A stretch of DNA of 64,000 bases from a virus: IMG/VR virus record IMGVR_UViG_3300026484_000095, positions 45,820 through 109,819 of that record; one strand, 5' to 3'. Below, piece by piece: positions 52,661 through 62,081 of the stretch (its first letter is position 1; every line of letters starts with the position of its first letter). The position numbers and the translations under genes were made by a program. The notes beneath the pieces were generated by a model that did not search any database, was not told where the DNA came from, and was given only the letters and a program-made list of their open reading frames with translations.

Positions 52661-54485
52661 TTATTTAAGACAATTAACGAAACAAATCGAAAGTGAAGCT
52701 CGTTTCAAACCACTAACAATCTTGGAATTTGCTACAAGTTCTAGTGGTTTAAATCTTAAACTGTTCCCTGCACAGATATTCATCTTCAAGGTATTCTACG
52801 GTATCCCATTGTCTAATAGTAAAGCAGAAAATAAGATAACTATCAAAGATAATTTCAATGAGCATATATTGTATGAGTTCAGCGAGGTAGAATTTTTTGA
52901 ATTTCTTTACCAAGAGGGTAGAATTAATTTATCTCCAACTGAATGGCAAGAGATGGTGGAGCTTGAAGAGACCATAGATGAGATAGTCTTTATTATAGGT
53001 CGTAGGGGTTCTAAAACAACAATGACTTCAATCATTTCAGCTTATACAGTATATCTATTGTTATTGATGGAAGACCCTCATAGTTTCTTTGGTGTAGCTC
53101 ATTCAGAGCCTATAGGTATCGCTTTATGTTCTAATAGTTCAGAGGGTGCAGAAAGACAGCTTAGAAATCTTATCCAATTAATGCACCCATCTAAATTCTT
53201 CATTCCTTATGTTTATGGGACTAAAGGTGGTAAGTATTGGCTAAGAACACCTATGTTTAAAGAGAGAGAAGAGATAGGTGCAACTACATCGCCGGGTGAT
53301 ATTTTGATAGAAGCTTACGCCGCTAGTCCATCTGTTAGAGGTGCAAGTAATATCGTTGTGGTAATGGACGAGTATGGACACTTCAATGATGCAGATGTAA
53401 GTAATAAAAAGAAACCCTTAGATATTAAATTATATGAAGCATTAACTCCATCAGTTGCAGGTTTCTCAGATGAAGACGGAAAGGCTTATGGTAAATCGTT
53501 TGTTATGAGTTCACCTAATGGTAAAAAAGGTGAACTGTATAAAATGTATAAAGATGGTAGATTAAACAAAGATACATATCTAGTATTGAATATGCCATCG
53601 CACTGGGTTAATAACAGTATCGCTTCAAAAAGGCTTAGAAATGCTTACAATAAATCGGAGCTATCTTATAGACAAGAGTACTTAGGGGAGTTCGTTGATA
53701 ATATCAATGGTTGGATAAGTAACCCTAATAAAGTTCGTGCTATGGTTAATAAGCTATGGACTAATAATATAGATAATGGTGTAAGAGCTAAGAAGTATTA
53801 TTTAGGAATTGACTTGGCAATGAGTGGAGATGGGTTCGCTTTATGTATCGCTCATAAAGAGTTAAAAAGACCAATGGGTGAATATGAAGAACCTGAGTTC
53901 GAGCTTTCTTTACATCAAGGCGAGTGTTATGTAATTGATTATATGGAATGTCATACACCTGAATTAGGAGAGGTATTAGAACACGAGTTCATAATCGATA
54001 GAATTAAATATATGTATTCTAAATTTAGTATAGTTAAAGGTGTATATGACCAATGGGCAGGTCAGGTATTTACCCAATTATTCGCTAAGGCGAAAATTCC
54101 TAGATTGGAGATGAAACCTTCTACACAAGCTGTTAATAGTGAGACTGCTAAACAGTTTAGACAGCTTTTAATGGAGGGTAAAATAATGGCACCTGATTAT
54201 GAGCCTTTAGTTACAGAGCTTTTAAATTTACAAGAAACAACTGGTAGAAATGGTTATGTAAAAGTAGAAGCATTATCAGGGGGACACGATGACTTGTTTG
54301 ATGCTGTTAGCAGAGCTGTATACCTATCTTTTGAGTATGGTGATATTAACCCTTATACAGTTGGTATAGAGAATGGTAAAAAACCCAAATTATCTGGGAA
54401 ATCTAAGGAAGAGTTACTCAAGATGAAGAAGTTGTTATTAAAAAGAAACAAAGAAACAGTTTATGGTGGAGCAATAACTAGATAA
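52647..54485 (+). CDS. terL: Terminase large subunit
   Basis: 612-residue packaging motor with ATPase and nuclease. Walker A IIGRRGSKTT, Walker B NIVVVMDEYG with the catalytic Glu, and the coupling motif VMSSPNG. The RNase H-like nuclease has YYLGIDLAMSGDG, YDQWAGQ and GGHDDLFDAV. The ATG at 52647 has GGAGGGA upstream. Portal follows. Confidence 0.92.
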   Translation: MALVDYLRQLTKQIESEARFKPLTILEFATSSSGLNLKLFPAQIFIFKVFYGIPLSNSKAENKITIKDNFNEHILYEFSEVEFFEFLYQEGRINLSPTEWQEMVELEETIDEIVFIIGRRGSKTTMTSIISAYTVYLLLLMEDPHSFFGVAHSEPIGIALCSNSSEGAERQLRNLIQLMHPSKFFIPYVYGTKGGKYWLRTPMFKEREEIGATTSPGDILIEAYAASPSVRGASNIVVVMDEYGHFNDADVSNKKKPLDIKLYEALTPSVAGFSDEDGKAYGKSFVMSSPNGKKGELYKMYKDGRLNKDTYLVLNMPSHWVNNSIASKRLRNAYNKSELSYRQEYLGEFVDNINGWISNPNKVRAMVNKLWTNNIDNGVRAKKYYLGIDLAMSGDGFALCIAHKELKRPMGEYEEPEFELSLHQGECYVIDYMECHTPELGEVLEHEFIIDRIKYMYSKFSIVKGVYDQWAGQVFTQLFAKAKIPRLEMKPSTQAVNSETAKQFRQLLMEGKIMAPDYEPLVTELLNLQETTGRNGYVKVEALSGGHDDLFDAVSRAVYLSFEYGDINPYTVGIENGKKPKLSGKSKEELLKMKKLLLKRNKETVYGGAITR

Positions 54486-54498
54486 GGAGCAAGTAATA

Positions 54499-56496
54499 AT
54501 GATAAGAGTAAAAAAGAATAATGTAGCCAATTCAACTATGGCTATCAACAAGATGAGAGCAACAGCAGGTGACCAAAATGCACAAAGATTTCTTAATGTA
54601 GTGGGTAGCACTTCTTCTTTAAGAACACAAGCATTTGGTAAATCAACTATTGCTCATTCATTTTCAAGTTTAAAAAATTCAATAGATGATATGACTGTTA
54701 CAGATGATTATATGTATGTAAGAGCAGAACTATTGATTGAGTTGTTAGCTAATGGTAGCTTAATAATTAGTAGGCTAACTTTGGAACAGAAGATAATCCT
54801 ATTCTCATATTTTTATAAATACGATAAAAAGATGGGTAGAATTATTGACCTATTCGTTGAGCTACCTTTATCTTCTATGCGATTACAAAAACCTGCAAAT
54901 GCTACAAATGATATATTACAAGATTATATTTTTGACTTCTTTAAAAGAATGTGGGATAGTAAAGATTTTAAGAATAAACTAAAAGGGTTATTCTTAAATA
55001 CTAAGTTATTCGGTGTCGGTGCTATTCTAATATCAGATGATTATAATTTAGATAGCGATACTATCTTAGATTTTAACAATCTTGATTCCATAGTTCAAGA
55101 CGAAGTAGAGGAAGAAGAGTGGGAGTTCATAAAAGAAACTACATCTTTGTATAATGATAAACCTAATGAAGTTCCTTATAAAGATAAAAGCAAGGTTATA
55201 TCTAAACTTATAAAATCTATTAACAAAGATTACAAGGGTGTAAAATTTACTAAAATAATAGACCCGTTTATCGTAGCTAAAAGATTGTCAAATTTAGATA
55301 TTGATTATCACTCATATTCTTTAAAACCTAATGCTAATATATCAAAATTTCTAACTTCCCCTATGGCTAAGGGTAAAAACACAGATGAAATAGTAACTAT
55401 GTTGGCTAATCTAGGGTATTCAAAAAGTTATGTAAAATTGTTTGTTGATAGTAAAATCTCTAATGTAACTATTGATAGTAATCCTTTTTATAACAACGGT
55501 TGTTACATTATAGCTATGGAGGGTTCAGGTTTAAGTATAAACGATAAATCATCTTTTAATAGGGTTCTACAATCTGCTATTGATTTGAAAGTGATTAGAG
55601 ATAGAGAACGATTTAAAGCACAACAAGCCTATAAGGTTAATAGAATAGTATCTGTTGCAGATGGTTCTATCGGAACTGAGGAGATGGATAGTTTAGAAGC
55701 TAAAATTATATCATCTGTTAGTAACCCAGAGGGTACTCTTTTAGTAACAAATTATGATGTTCAATGGCAAGAGTTCTCAATGGACGCAAGGGAACAAGTT
55801 GAGTTAAGTGGTTATGAAGAGAAAGCAGAGAGAGATATTTACTCTTCATTCGGTATGCCTGATGCTCTTATTGGTGGGGATGACAGTTATGCAAATTCCT
55901 TTATGAAAATGGAGATGATGACTAATGAGTTCCAATCAACAAGGATGCAACTTAAACAGTTCGTAGAAGATAAATTGTTTAAACCTATTGCTATTAAAAA
56001 AGGGTTCGTTATTACAGATGACTGGGGTAACCCGAGTGTAGTATTCCCTAGTTTGAAATTCGATAGAATAACTATTGCTAGAGGCACAGAAGATTTTAGT
56101 CTATTACAAGATTTAGCTATGAGTAATAAGATACCTTGGAAAACATTGATTGAAGCATTGAATTTTGATTTTGAGGAAGTTCAATCTGAACTTAAAAGAG
56201 AAAAACTATCTATGGTTAATGATAATATGGGTGCAGTTATTGATAATGCACTAGGGGAAATGTCAGATAAGCTATTGGAGAGTGAAGACTTTACTAAGAA
56301 AGTGGCAGATGTATTAGGAATTAAAGAAGTGGAGGAGATAGCAGATGAGCCTAAAGATGAGGGAGAAGAAGAGACCCCTAACGAGAATAATGAAGAAACA
56401 TCAAGCAATGAAGACGAAGTTGAAGCTGAGAATGAAAATGAGTCAAATCCAATCCAAACTAAAGAGTCTGTTGAAGTAGAGGAGGAAGAGAACTAA
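54499..56496 (+). CDS. Portal protein
   Basis: 665 residues. The central part has the dense helical pattern of phage portals, with SGYEEKAERDIYSSFGMPDA followed by LIGGDDSYANSF and later the stem and clip. N-terminal MRATAG at 19-24 is the motif noted elsewhere. The acidic tail (Glu/Asn-rich, last 65 residues) is typical. Directly follows terL, as expected. Confidence 0.85.
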   Translation: MIRVKKNNVANSTMAINKMRATAGDQNAQRFLNVVGSTSSLRTQAFGKSTIAHSFSSLKNSIDDMTVTDDYMYVRAELLIELLANGSLIISRLTLEQKIILFSYFYKYDKKMGRIIDLFVELPLSSMRLQKPANATNDILQDYIFDFFKRMWDSKDFKNKLKGLFLNTKLFGVGAILISDDYNLDSDTILDFNNLDSIVQDEVEEEEWEFIKETTSLYNDKPNEVPYKDKSKVISKLIKSINKDYKGVKFTKIIDPFIVAKRLSNLDIDYHSYSLKPNANISKFLTSPMAKGKNTDEIVTMLANLGYSKSYVKLFVDSKISNVTIDSNPFYNNGCYIIAMEGSGLSINDKSSFNRVLQSAIDLKVIRDRERFKAQQAYKVNRIVSVADGSIGTEEMDSLEAKIISSVSNPEGTLLVTNYDVQWQEFSMDAREQVELSGYEEKAERDIYSSFGMPDALIGGDDSYANSFMKMEMMTNEFQSTRMQLKQFVEDKLFKPIAIKKGFVITDDWGNPSVVFPSLKFDRITIARGTEDFSLLQDLAMSNKIPWKTLIEALNFDFEEVQSELKREKLSMVNDNMGAVIDNALGEMSDKLLESEDFTKKVADVLGIKEVEEIADEPKDEGEEETPNENNEETSSNEDEVEAENENESNPIQTKESVEVEEEEN

Positions 56497-56538
56497 GTTT
56501 AGTTCTTTTAAGTAAAAATTTTAAATAAGGAATTAAGA

Positions 56539-57192
56539 ATGAGAATCATAGCTGAAATAACTAAGGATTTTTTAAACAGAAATCTAAATCTCCCTGAGGA
56601 AGAGATATATAAAACCCCCGCTGTAAATGGTGGTAAAAAATTCCTAACTGTAATCCGTAGGGGGGATAGTCCTGCAAATTATTATTACTTTTCACAAAGA
56701 CTAGGCATAAATAGTATACGGTTTATTTTATATGATAAAAGCAGACCTAAACCTTTTTGTTTGTTAGAGCAGTTAGAAGCTAGTCATAATAAACTAAAGA
56801 TAGGTGCTTATAGTGGGAGCTTAGATAAGAAAGGTTATACACCTTTACAGGTATGTAGAGAAGAGGTAAACGAAGAAAGTATGTTCAACATTGAAGAAGA
56901 TGATATTGGTCGTATTACCTTAGTATCCGTTCGTAGTGTAGGCTCACAATCCAACGAAAATGCTTATCTCTATTTAGTAGATGTAGAGGGGTTACCTGAA
57001 GTAGGAACTAATCCTGAAAATGAGTGGGAAGAGAATACAAACCACCATTGGCTAAGTCTTGAAGAGGTTAAAACAAAAGGTGACTGGGCTTCTTACATTA
57101 TAGCTGATAGTGTAAGAGTTCTAAATACAGATAAAACACAAAACGGTCAGATTATTGCAAGTGAGGGTTTAAATAGTAGGAGGAGAAGCTAA
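56539..57192 (+). CDS. Nudix-like hydrolase with M-R-I-I-A N terminus
   Basis: 217 residues. The Nudix region is GSLDKKGYTPLQVCREEVNE followed by ESMF. It has REEVNEES of the box (REUxEExGU) but the upstream Glu is Gly, so the box is partly degenerate. Nudix enzymes hydrolyse nucleoside diphosphates linked to X. The N terminus MRIIAE is shared with the next genes. It may be a virion-packaged enzyme. Confidence 0.6.
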   Translation: MRIIAEITKDFLNRNLNLPEEEIYKTPAVNGGKKFLTVIRRGDSPANYYYFSQRLGINSIRFILYDKSRPKPFCLLEQLEASHNKLKIGAYSGSLDKKGYTPLQVCREEVNEESMFNIEEDDIGRITLVSVRSVGSQSNENAYLYLVDVEGLPEVGTNPENEWEENTNHHWLSLEEVKTKGDWASYIIADSVRVLNTDKTQNGQIIASEGLNSRRRS

Positions 57193-57752
57193 TGAGAATA
57201 ATTGCAAGTAACAATAAGTTAACTGTATATCACGGAGATGATTTCAACACATCTAAGATAGATTATAGATATATGAACAATGGGAACAACGAGCTAGGCA
57301 TTGGTATATATTTTGGCAATCTACAAACTGCACAAGCTTATGGGAAAGATATAGTATCTACAGAAATTGACCCTAAGAAATTTGTAGAAGCTAGGGGTTA
57401 TGCCTCAGACTATATTAAGACTTCTGTTTTAGCTAAGTTCTTGAAAGAGTTACATAAGTTGGATAATGAACCGTTATATTATTATATAACAGATTTTGGG
57501 GTAGAGGCTAATGAACCTGAGGATATTGAAGATTATATGTTAGAAGAACTAGCAGAGAATATAATCGACGAAGAGATTAGAAATCTGCAAATAGATTTAG
57601 CACAAAAGTTTGACCATCATCTAAAAGAGTTCGTTCATCTTTGGAACAAGATTATCAAAATAGATGGGACTAAGATGGATAGAGGTGGTGTAATAGGACA
57701 CTGGTTCTGTATCATAAATCCCAAATATAAATTAACTAAGGTAAAGGTTTAA
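57192..57752 (+). CDS. ADP-ribosyltransferase-like protein with M-R-I-I-A N terminus
   Basis: 186 residues. TVYHGDDFN (YHG at 13-15) and GIGIYFGNLQTAQAYGKDIV match the H-Y and strand-helix pattern of PARP/ART-like folds, which move ADP-ribose from NAD+ to a target. The third catalytic residue (Glu) cannot be fixed by eye; candidates lie in EDIEDYMLEELAEN. Placed between a Nudix-like and a basic protein by the portal, it may be delivered with the DNA, as T4 Alt is. Call based on motifs only. Confidence 0.55.
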   Translation: MRIIASNNKLTVYHGDDFNTSKIDYRYMNNGNNELGIGIYFGNLQTAQAYGKDIVSTEIDPKKFVEARGYASDYIKTSVLAKFLKELHKLDNEPLYYYITDFGVEANEPEDIEDYMLEELAENIIDEEIRNLQIDLAQKFDHHLKEFVHLWNKIIKIDGTKMDRGGVIGHWFCIINPKYKLTKVKV

Positions 57753-57754
57753 TT

Positions 57755-58150
57755 ATGAAAATTATCGCAATGGCAGTAAAAGCTGAATATAATCCTGATA
57801 GAAAAAGCTACATAAGGTATCATAGAACCAAGGGTCTATTTAATAAGAGAGCAATGAAACTTATTAAAAGAAATAGGAAAAATCATAAAAGAACTCCTCT
57901 ACAAAAGTTATGTAACGGTAAATTAGATGATAGCTGTATAATGAGAGCTATGAAATCAAACAACCCACATCTAAGAAAGTCTGCTAATTTTGTTCAAACT
58001 ATGAGAAAAATTGCAGGTCGTAGAGTTGGCAAGAAAGATAAATACAATATGTCAAAACGAAAAAAGAAAGACAAAATGTATAATCTACAACATAGACAAG
58101 ATTTAAGAAGAGTTGAGAGATGGAGAAAACTTGGAGGTAGAAAGAGATGA
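57755..58150 (+). CDS. Small very basic virion-region protein
   Basis: 131 residues, Lys/Arg-rich throughout. N terminus MKIIAMAVKA has the shared signature, and MRKIAG at 83-88 matches the portal motif. It could be a DNA-binding internal head protein. No known family. Confidence 0.55.
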   Translation: MKIIAMAVKAEYNPDRKSYIRYHRTKGLFNKRAMKLIKRNRKNHKRTPLQKLCNGKLDDSCIMRAMKSNNPHLRKSANFVQTMRKIAGRRVGKKDKYNMSKRKKKDKMYNLQHRQDLRRVERWRKLGGRKR

Positions 58151-58554
58151 GGATTATAGCAAATATCAAAGAAGATATAAACCCTAGATTGTTTTCTAAG
58201 GCTTTAACAGATGGTCAAAAAGAGGACAAGGGTGTTATTGGTATAGATTTTGACGGTGTTATTCATAGATATTCTAAGGGTTGGCAAGATGGCTCTATCT
58301 ATGATAAACCCATCGAGGGAACAGATAAAGCTCTAACAGAACTGCTTGATAAAGGTTATAAGCTTTTTATCTTTACAGCTAGACCTCTAAAAGGTATTAG
58401 AGAGTGGTTAAAATCTAATTTTGAAGATGAGAGAATACATAACATAAACCTAACAAATAAAAAGCTCCCTGCTCAATTATATATAGACGATAGAGGTTAT
58501 CGTTTCAAAGGTTGGGGTGGTGCAATGAACTTTGTAGAAAAAGGTTTAGTATGA
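58147..58554 (+). CDS. HAD-superfamily phosphatase with M-R-I-I-A N terminus
   Basis: 135 residues. DFDGV with Asp34 and Asp36 (motif I), FTARP (motif II) and YIDDRGYRF (motif IV) form a small HAD phosphatase related to phage polynucleotide-phosphatase-like proteins. N terminus MRIIAN is the shared signature. Overlaps both neighbours by ATGA. Confidence 0.8.
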   Translation: MRIIANIKEDINPRLFSKALTDGQKEDKGVIGIDFDGVIHRYSKGWQDGSIYDKPIEGTDKALTELLDKGYKLFIFTARPLKGIREWLKSNFEDERIHNINLTNKKLPAQLYIDDRGYRFKGWGGAMNFVEKGLV

Positions 58555-58895
58555 AAATTATAGCTATTAGAGTAAGTCCTATTATAAACATCACAAAAGA
58601 TATAATAGGGCGACGCAAATCTCAAAAAGAGGTAATAGAAGAGATAGAAGCTCTGTCTAAGAGATACCCTCGTAATAGCTTATTTAAAGGGCTTAGAAGA
58701 GAATACGGAGAAAGAGAGGTAAGGGATTTTGAGGAAGTATTGAAAAAAGTGAAAAAGCAATATGAACGAAATCTATTTATGAAGTCTATCTATTCTCAAA
58801 TTAAAGAAAACACTCCTTTGGGTATCTACCAAAGAAATCAATTAGGTAATAACTCTCCCATCTTTTCTATATATGCTGAAAAGAAAAACAGTTAA
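58551..58895 (+). CDS. Small hypothetical protein with M-K-I-I-A N terminus
   Basis: 114 residues from the ATG at 58551 overlapping the previous stop. N terminus MKIIAI; the rest is basic and helical (EEVLKKVKKQYERN). Not recognised. Confidence 0.6.
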   Translation: MKIIAIRVSPIINITKDIIGRRKSQKEVIEEIEALSKRYPRNSLFKGLRREYGEREVRDFEEVLKKVKKQYERNLFMKSIYSQIKENTPLGIYQRNQLGNNSPIFSIYAEKKNS

Positions 58896-58932
58896 GTTTT
58901 GACTTAATTGTTTAAAAATAGGAGAAATAAAA

Positions 58933-60063
58933 ATGAGTATAATTGCATTTGATAAGAATACTGTTGATAACAGTAAAGCTCATAAAAAAGATGTTAGTAA
59001 GGTCAGAGCACCTAATCTAGCTACAAGAAACAAAAAAAGAACTTCGAGAACAAGTATCAAAGCCCCAAGTATTCCTAATAAAATCAAAACCCCTACATTA
59101 CCATCTGTCGGTTTATCTGACCCCAATGAAGATGTTGGTAGTATTTTAAGACCAACAGAAATCGACCCTAAGGATAAGATGAAAAAGGTTAAGTGTGACC
59201 AATTTAATTGTTACATTAATGAAGATGGAACAGAAGCCCACATTAGACACAACTCTAATCCTAGTTTAACAAAGATAGATGATAATGGAGAAACTGTTGA
59301 AGTGCTATTCAATAGTAATGATTGGGTGTTTTCTCAAACAACTGCTGTTGCAAGTGTCGATATTATAGAGGGGTTTAGAATTAAACCTGAAACAGCTAAG
59401 TTCGTTAATAACAACGGAAATGCTTTTAGTGATAGAATCGTTCAAAAGTATTATAAAACATTTATCGGTGCACACAATTATAAAAATCATCTACAAGACC
59501 CTGCACAAAGTTATGGTATCATTCTTGATGCAGTATTGAGAGAAGTACCTATCCCTGAAACAGAAACATCTATTTTCTACATAGACTGTTTAATAGCTAC
59601 AAATAGACATAAAGACGATAAATGGGCTAAGGCTATTGAAAATGGTGTCGTTAAATTTGTTAGTATGGGTGCAGAGAGTTCTAGTTTTAGATGTACTAAT
59701 TGTGGTAACATTGCTACAAGGGTTCAGGATTTTTGTGACCATTTTAAATATCATAAAGGTAAGTATTATATAGACTCAAAGGGTAGAAAGCTTAGAATAG
59801 CTCATTTAGTAGAGGACTATAAGAATGCACAAGGTCAAGGTTATGTTGAGTTTATAGAGTTAAGCTATTTAGATATTAACCCCGCTTTTCAAGGTGCATC
59901 TCAAGCTCATATACTACGAGTTCCTACAAACACTGATGTAGCGATGAATCTTCCTATTGGCTATCTAAGTAAAAGTGCATTTAGAACTTGGGTTGATTCT
60001 TATAAAATCAAAAAAGAGGGTCAAGAGGTAGATTATAATACCCTTATAGATAAGGTATTATAA
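58933..60063 (+). CDS. Candidate prohead protease with M-S-I-I-A N terminus
   Basis: 376 residues. The section FIGAHNYKNHLQDPAQSYGI (H-containing) and VVKFVSMGAES (Ser) resembles the His-Ser layout of S78/gp21-like head maturation proteases. A Cys cluster FRCTNCGN...FCDHFKYH suggests a zinc site. Basic N-terminal part follows MSIIAF. If correct, it may cleave the proteins that carry the M-R-x-x-A motif. Structural function is inferred from location and motif pattern. Confidence 0.5.
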   Translation: MSIIAFDKNTVDNSKAHKKDVSKVRAPNLATRNKKRTSRTSIKAPSIPNKIKTPTLPSVGLSDPNEDVGSILRPTEIDPKDKMKKVKCDQFNCYINEDGTEAHIRHNSNPSLTKIDDNGETVEVLFNSNDWVFSQTTAVASVDIIEGFRIKPETAKFVNNNGNAFSDRIVQKYYKTFIGAHNYKNHLQDPAQSYGIILDAVLREVPIPETETSIFYIDCLIATNRHKDDKWAKAIENGVVKFVSMGAESSSFRCTNCGNIATRVQDFCDHFKYHKGKYYIDSKGRKLRIAHLVEDYKNAQGQGYVEFIELSYLDINPAFQGASQAHILRVPTNTDVAMNLPIGYLSKSAFRTWVDSYKIKKEGQEVDYNTLIDKVL

Positions 60064-60078
60064 TAAAAGAGGGTTACA

Positions 60079-61326
60079 ATGAACAGAGGTAATGAAACTC
60101 AAAAGAGAAATTCTTTAGAGAAATTTATGAAGTGGGTTGAAGATAATTCAGACTACACTTCAAATTTTGTATATCATTATGATACTTATATTAATGCTAC
60201 AAAGGGTTTAGAAGTAACTTGTTTAAAACATAATGAGAAATTTAGAAATAGTTTAGCTAGACTAAAAGAGGGTAGAAGCTGTAAAAGATGTTACTACGAA
60301 AAGTTATCTAAAGCCCAATTTAATAACCGTTCTTACAGTATAGAGGAATTGGAAAAAAGATTCCCTACTATATCTTTTGATGAAGCTGAATACATTAATG
60401 CAGTAACTCCTATGAAGCTTTACTGTAAAATACATAAAGAGTATTTTTATAAAGATTATGACCATCTTATAAGGGGTCAGGGCTGTAAAAAGTGTTCAAA
60501 TAAAGGGGTATCTAAGGCTGAGAAAGACTTAGCAGAATGGATAAATTATTATACTCCTATTATAGAGAATTATAAACCTAAATGGTTACAAGGTATGGAG
60601 TTAGATATATTCATACCTGAATTTAATCTAGCGATTGAATATAACGGTCTTTATTGGCATAGTGAAGATTTTTTAGATAAGAATTATCATAAAAGAAAGA
60701 CTGATTTATGTAATGCAAATAATGTAAATCTATTTCATATTTGGGAAGATGAACTTCGAGATAAGACTGATATAATTTTATCAATGTTATTACATAAAAT
60801 GAAATTAACTCCTTTTACCATAGGTGCTAGAGAATGTACTGTAAAAGTTGTTCCTCTTAAAGAAGCTAATGAGTTTTTAGAGAATAATCACTTATTAGGT
60901 GGAAATAGGGCTGTTACCATAAAAGGTCTTTATTATGATAATGAGCTATTGAGTGTTATGACTATGCGAAAAGATGGTGATTATTATAACCTAACAAAGT
61001 TTGCTAACAAAACTTATACAAATGTTCAAGGTGGATTTAGTAAGCTATTAAAGTCTTTTGAGTTAGACCGACCTATAATCTCTTATGCAGAAGATAGATG
61101 GAGTTTGGGTAACTTATATTCTCAAAATGGGTTTAACTTCTCCCATAAATCTCCTCCTAATTATTTTTATGTAAAAGATGGAATTTCTTATAATAAAAAA
61201 TTATTCACTAAGAAGAGATTAAAGAAGCTATATAATTGTAAGGTAGATAATGAGAGGGACTTTATGTATATGCAAGGGTATAGAAGAGTTTATGAGAGTG
61301 GACTCTCTTGTTATATAAAGGATTGA
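60079..61326 (+). CDS. Vsr-like homing endonuclease before the Pol A fragment
   Basis: 415 residues, paralogue of the protein at 51110 but with fewer zinc ribbons (CLKHNEK...CKRCYYEK, CKIHKE...CKKCSN). Nuclease core MELDIFIPEFNLAIEYNG and YWHSED, then KTDLCNANNVNLFHIWED, and the shared C-terminal domain. Its stop is one base from the ATG of the polymerase fragment. It probably invaded, and fractured, the Pol A gene. Confidence 0.85.
   Translation: MNRGNETQKRNSLEKFMKWVEDNSDYTSNFVYHYDTYINATKGLEVTCLKHNEKFRNSLARLKEGRSCKRCYYEKLSKAQFNNRSYSIEELEKRFPTISFDEAEYINAVTPMKLYCKIHKEYFYKDYDHLIRGQGCKKCSNKGVSKAEKDLAEWINYYTPIIENYKPKWLQGMELDIFIPEFNLAIEYNGLYWHSEDFLDKNYHKRKTDLCNANNVNLFHIWEDELRDKTDIILSMLLHKMKLTPFTIGARECTVKVVPLKEANEFLENNHLLGGNRAVTIKGLYYDNELLSVMTMRKDGDYYNLTKFANKTYTNVQGGFSKLLKSFELDRPIISYAEDRWSLGNLYSQNGFNFSHKSPPNYFYVKDGISYNKKLFTKKRLKKLYNCKVDNERDFMYMQGYRRVYESGLSCYIKD
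60682..60744 (+). repeat. 63-bp near-identical repeat (copy 2)
   Basis: Partner of 52022-52084; see there. Confidence 0.85.
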
Positions 61327-61327
61327 T

Positions 61328-62080
61328 ATGTCAGATATTTTAGATAAGATAAAAAATTATGATGATAATGAAAAACCTCATTTCCCCCCAATCGGCGATT
61401 GGCACGGAATCAATGCTACAGCATTTTTCGGCTTCGATAAACTAAAACAATTATATCTTAGTAGTAAAGATGGTATATTGGAGTATGAAAAGAAATACCG
61501 TAAGAAAGCTAAGGGGATGGGTCTAGGTCTGAACTATGGGGGTACTTATAAGGTTCTTCAATCTATTCTAGGAGGTTCAGAAGCAGAAAGTATCAAATTG
61601 TTTTCTAACTATTTCAAACATCTTAAATACTTTAAAGCTCACTTAGATAAGCTAGTAAAAGAAGCTAATAAGGTGTTATATGTTAAAACATTCTTAGGTC
61701 GTAGATTATACCTACCCTCATTAGGAAGTGAAAATTGGCGAGAGAAAGCTAAGGGTCGTAATAAGATATATAACTCTCCTATCCAAGCATTTGGTGCCGA
61801 GACAATTAAACTTATTTTAAATGCTGTCGGTAACTGGGTAGAGAGTAATGATTTAAGTCAACTGCATAATAACAATATATGTAAGAATTATTATCAAAGA
61901 ATTGTATCAATCGACATCAAAGAATGTGATGAGTTCTTAGAGTCATATTTGGAAACAATACCTAATGGCAATGTTAAGCTATTGGTAAAAGATGGTAACA
62001 AGGTAGTTAAAGAGTTCGACAGAAATCTAAAATTATCTATGAGAGATATAAACAATTTTAATATGAACTTGGAGTGGTAA
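61328..62080 (+). CDS. Family A DNA polymerase, fragment with motif B
   Basis: 250 residues. It starts about 20 residues after the expected motif A (DYSQIELR), which is absent. It has GDWHGINATAFFGF, motif B region KKAKGMGLGLNYGG, KTFLGRRLYLPSL and NSPIQAFGAETIKLILNAV of E. coli Pol I type. Motif C is in the next ORF. The N-terminal palm, exonuclease and motif A are not in this window. So this is part of a split polymerase that must combine with another product. Confidence 0.85.
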   Translation: MSDILDKIKNYDDNEKPHFPPIGDWHGINATAFFGFDKLKQLYLSSKDGILEYEKKYRKKAKGMGLGLNYGGTYKVLQSILGGSEAESIKLFSNYFKHLKYFKAHLDKLVKEANKVLYVKTFLGRRLYLPSLGSENWREKAKGRNKIYNSPIQAFGAETIKLILNAVGNWVESNDLSQLHNNNICKNYYQRIVSIDIKECDEFLESYLETIPNGNVKLLVKDGNKVVKEFDRNLKLSMRDINNFNMNLEW

Positions 62081-62081
62081 T

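Noticed and set aside
61328-62080. Split intein joining the Pol A pieces
   Set aside because: Neither the start of 61328 nor the start of 62082 shows blocks F/G or an HN-Ser/Cys junction, and the end of 61328 has no block A.
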